From assembly GCA_916988195.3 (NCBI GenBank), contig CAKASQ030000026.1:1-33267 (forward strand): a DNA stretch of 33,267 nt, read 5' to 3'. Each line of letters begins with the position of its first letter. Within the stretch, counting starts at the first letter, position 1. This document shows, in pieces, positions 32,075 through 33,267 of this stretch. The translations under genes and the position numbers were made by a program. The DNA comes from Oscillospiraceae bacterium. Its GTDB lineage: Bacteria; Bacillota; Clostridia; Oscillospirales; Oscillospiraceae. The notes beneath the pieces are model-generated. The model was given only the letters and a program-made list of their open reading frames with translations. It searched no databases and was not told where the DNA came from.

Positions 32075-33043
32075 ATGGAACAAAAACGGGTTCTGATTCT
32101 GGCAGAGCACAATGACGAAATCAAAAAAGAGCTCAAGCGCAGATTTTCCGCGCGCTGCGAGCTCATGTTTGCGGAGGACTTGCAGAATTTAGACGCGACG
32201 CTTTCCCGCGCGGAGATGATCATCGGAGAGCCGGAACAAGAGCAGCTTGTAAAGGCAAAGGCACTGTCTCTTTTGCAGCTCACGTGGGCGGGTGCGGACA
32301 AGTACGCGCGGATGGAGCGCTTTCCAGAGCAGGTAACACTCTGCAATGTCTCCGGCGCGTTCGGGACGGTGATTTCCGAGTTCGTGCTGGGTTCGATCGT
32401 CGCGTTTTACCGGGCGCTGCCTGCCTATTGGCGCGACCAGAAATCACATGTCTGGCAGCAGCGGAAATCTTCGCGGACGATTTGCGGAAAGCGGGTGCTG
32501 GTGCTTGGTATGGGCGACCTCGGCGGGAACGTCGCGCGGCGCATGCAGGCCTTCGGCGCAAGGGTCACGGGCGTGCAGCGGACAAAGAAGGCGGGCCTTC
32601 CCGCGGGCTTCGCCGAGGCGTATACGATGGAATCTCTCGACGAGCTGCTGCCGAAAGCCGATATTGTGGTCAATTGCCTGCCGTCCACGCCAGAGACAAC
32701 CGGCCTTATGACAAGGCCGCGGCTGCTTGCGATGAAGCCGGGTGCTCTCTTTGTGAACGTCGGGCGCGGGAGCTTCGTCCGGAACAAGGACCTCGTGTTC
32801 GCTCTCGAAAGCGGCCATTTGGGCGGCGCGATCCTGGACGTGACGGAAACGGAGCCGCTGCCGGAAGATTCGCCCCTCTGGGACATGGAAAACGTTCTCC
32901 TTACGCCGCACATCGCGGGGCCGAGCTTTGACAGCAGTCCCGACGTGCAGACGGCCATCTGGGATATCTGCATGGAAAATCTCGACAACTTCCTGACCGG
33001 CAAGCCCGTCACGCACGTTGTCAGCCGCCGGGCCGGATATTAA
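32075..33043 (+). CDS. D-isomer-specific 2-hydroxyacid dehydrogenase family protein
   Basis: This is a 322-residue NAD(P)-dependent dehydrogenase that reduces 2-keto acids or oxidises D-2-hydroxy acids. The nucleotide-binding motif is VLVLGMGDLGGNVARRM near 141-157. Catalytic residues follow the family order: Arg in NVGRGSFV, Glu in TETEPLPEDSPLW and His in LTPHIAGPS. The N-terminal substrate domain (LTWAGADKYARMERFP, GAFGTVISEFVLGSI) resembles the phosphoglycerate dehydrogenase-like or glyoxylate/hydroxypyruvate reductase subgroup. The start at 32075 follows GAGGAGGCGAAG. The substrate cannot be assigned. A strong terminator follows immediately. Confidence 0.9.
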   Translation: MEQKRVLILAEHNDEIKKELKRRFSARCELMFAEDLQNLDATLSRAEMIIGEPEQEQLVKAKALSLLQLTWAGADKYARMERFPEQVTLCNVSGAFGTVISEFVLGSIVAFYRALPAYWRDQKSHVWQQRKSSRTICGKRVLVLGMGDLGGNVARRMQAFGARVTGVQRTKKAGLPAGFAEAYTMESLDELLPKADIVVNCLPSTPETTGLMTRPRLLAMKPGALFVNVGRGSFVRNKDLVFALESGHLGGAILDVTETEPLPEDSPLWDMENVLLTPHIAGPSFDSSPDVQTAIWDICMENLDNFLTGKPVTHVVSRRAGY

Positions 33044-33050
33044 ACAAAAA

Positions 33051-33091
33051 ATCCGGGGTGCCGTTCAAACGGACGCACCCCGGATTTTTTT
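33051..33091 (+). terminator. Intrinsic terminator after the dehydrogenase gene
   Basis: ATCCGGGGTGC (33051-33061) pairs with GCACCCCGGAT (33075-33085), with a small CCGTT/ACGG inner pairing, and is followed by seven T. The A-run before it makes it bidirectional. Confidence 0.95.
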
Positions 33092-33109
33092 GCATATGTG
33101 TACGTTCTT

Positions 33110-33255
33110 GCGTAGGGGTGGGCGACTCTGTCCGCCCGCAGAAAAATCCGGTTTTTACGAAAATCTCCGGCAAATTCGTAACTTCTCATGGGGCGGACAG
33201 AGGCTGTATAGACCGGTAAGATAGTTTACAGAATGTACGGGGAGATTGTTTACAG
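33110..33255. repeat. Non-coding repeats at the right edge
   Basis: CTCTGTCCGCCC (33126-33137) recurs as its exact reverse complement at 33191-33202, separated by 53 bases. A 13-base direct repeat differing at one base (AGATAGTTTACAG at 33219-33231; AGATTGTTTACAG at 33243-33255) lies further right. No convincing gene is seen from 33092 to the end. The hairpins resemble interspersed repeats of clostridial genomes, and the direct repeats could be transposase sites at the end of an insertion sequence that continues outside the window. Confidence 0.5.
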
Positions 33256-33267
33256 TTTCGAGTAAAA

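Noticed and set aside
1-33267. CRISPR array, tRNA or rRNA genes
   Set aside because: No regularly spaced repeats and no tRNA- or rRNA-like conserved segments were seen in the short intergenic spaces.

Overview
The window is GC-rich DNA, almost fully coding, and reads as an anaerobic Clostridia chromosome. An Oscillospiraceae-like genome is my guess from gene content, base composition and the M42/M29/M18 peptidase set; I cannot test it here. No tRNA, rRNA, CRISPR array or complete mobile element is visible.

Region 1 (about 137-9202, minus strand) is one polycistronic unit transcribed right to left from a strong promoter at 9173-9202. It encodes a TM1266-type 'iron-only hydrogenase system regulator', a FecCD-type permease, its ATPase, the radical-SAM H-cluster maturase HydE, a NifH-like reductase, two nitrogenase component-1-like (NifD/K superfamily) subunits, a lipoprotein substrate-binding protein and the H-cluster scaffold GTPase HydF. 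A terminator follows hydF. There is no hydG, no hydrogenase structural gene and no nifB, nifE/N, nifU/S or nifV in the window. This combination of a two-component nitrogenase-like enzyme, two [FeFe]-hydrogenase maturases and a metal-chelate/tetrapyrrole-type importer is the strongest candidate for an undescribed system.

Region 2 (9384-26867, plus strand) is divergent from region 1. It starts with a sigma70-type promoter, a cobalamin riboswitch and a terminator-like expression platform. It then runs through a lipid-anchored CbiK cobaltochelatase, a two-domain NEAT-like lipoprotein, a second BtuFCD/FecBCD-type ABC importer, and the anaerobic corrin-ring pathway cbiL-A-C-D-F-G-H-(JET fusion)-B, a CobD-like aminotransferase and cobyric acid synthase. 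Nearly all junctions overlap or are a few bases apart, so translation is probably coupled. A strong hairpin closes the unit. Precorrin-2 supply, the adenosyltransferase and the nucleotide-loop enzymes (CobU/S/C) are not here.

Region 3 (26881-33091) holds ordinary chromosomal genes. These are a single-domain ChrA-family transporter that lacks a stop codon before its terminator, plsY, three metallo-aminopeptidases of different families (M42, M29, M18) and a D-isomer-specific 2-hydroxyacid dehydrogenase with a strong terminator. The last 175 bases are non-coding, with inverted and direct repeats that may be the edge of a repeat or insertion element.

How the parts may work together (inference): both divergent units pair a FecCD-family importer with redox, metal or tetrapyrrole chemistry. 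The region 2 unit would capture and build corrinoids under B12 control. The region 1 unit may import a metal complex or tetrapyrrole and reduce it with the nitrogenase-like enzyme, or the Nif-like proteins may serve H-cluster-type cofactor assembly with HydE and HydF.
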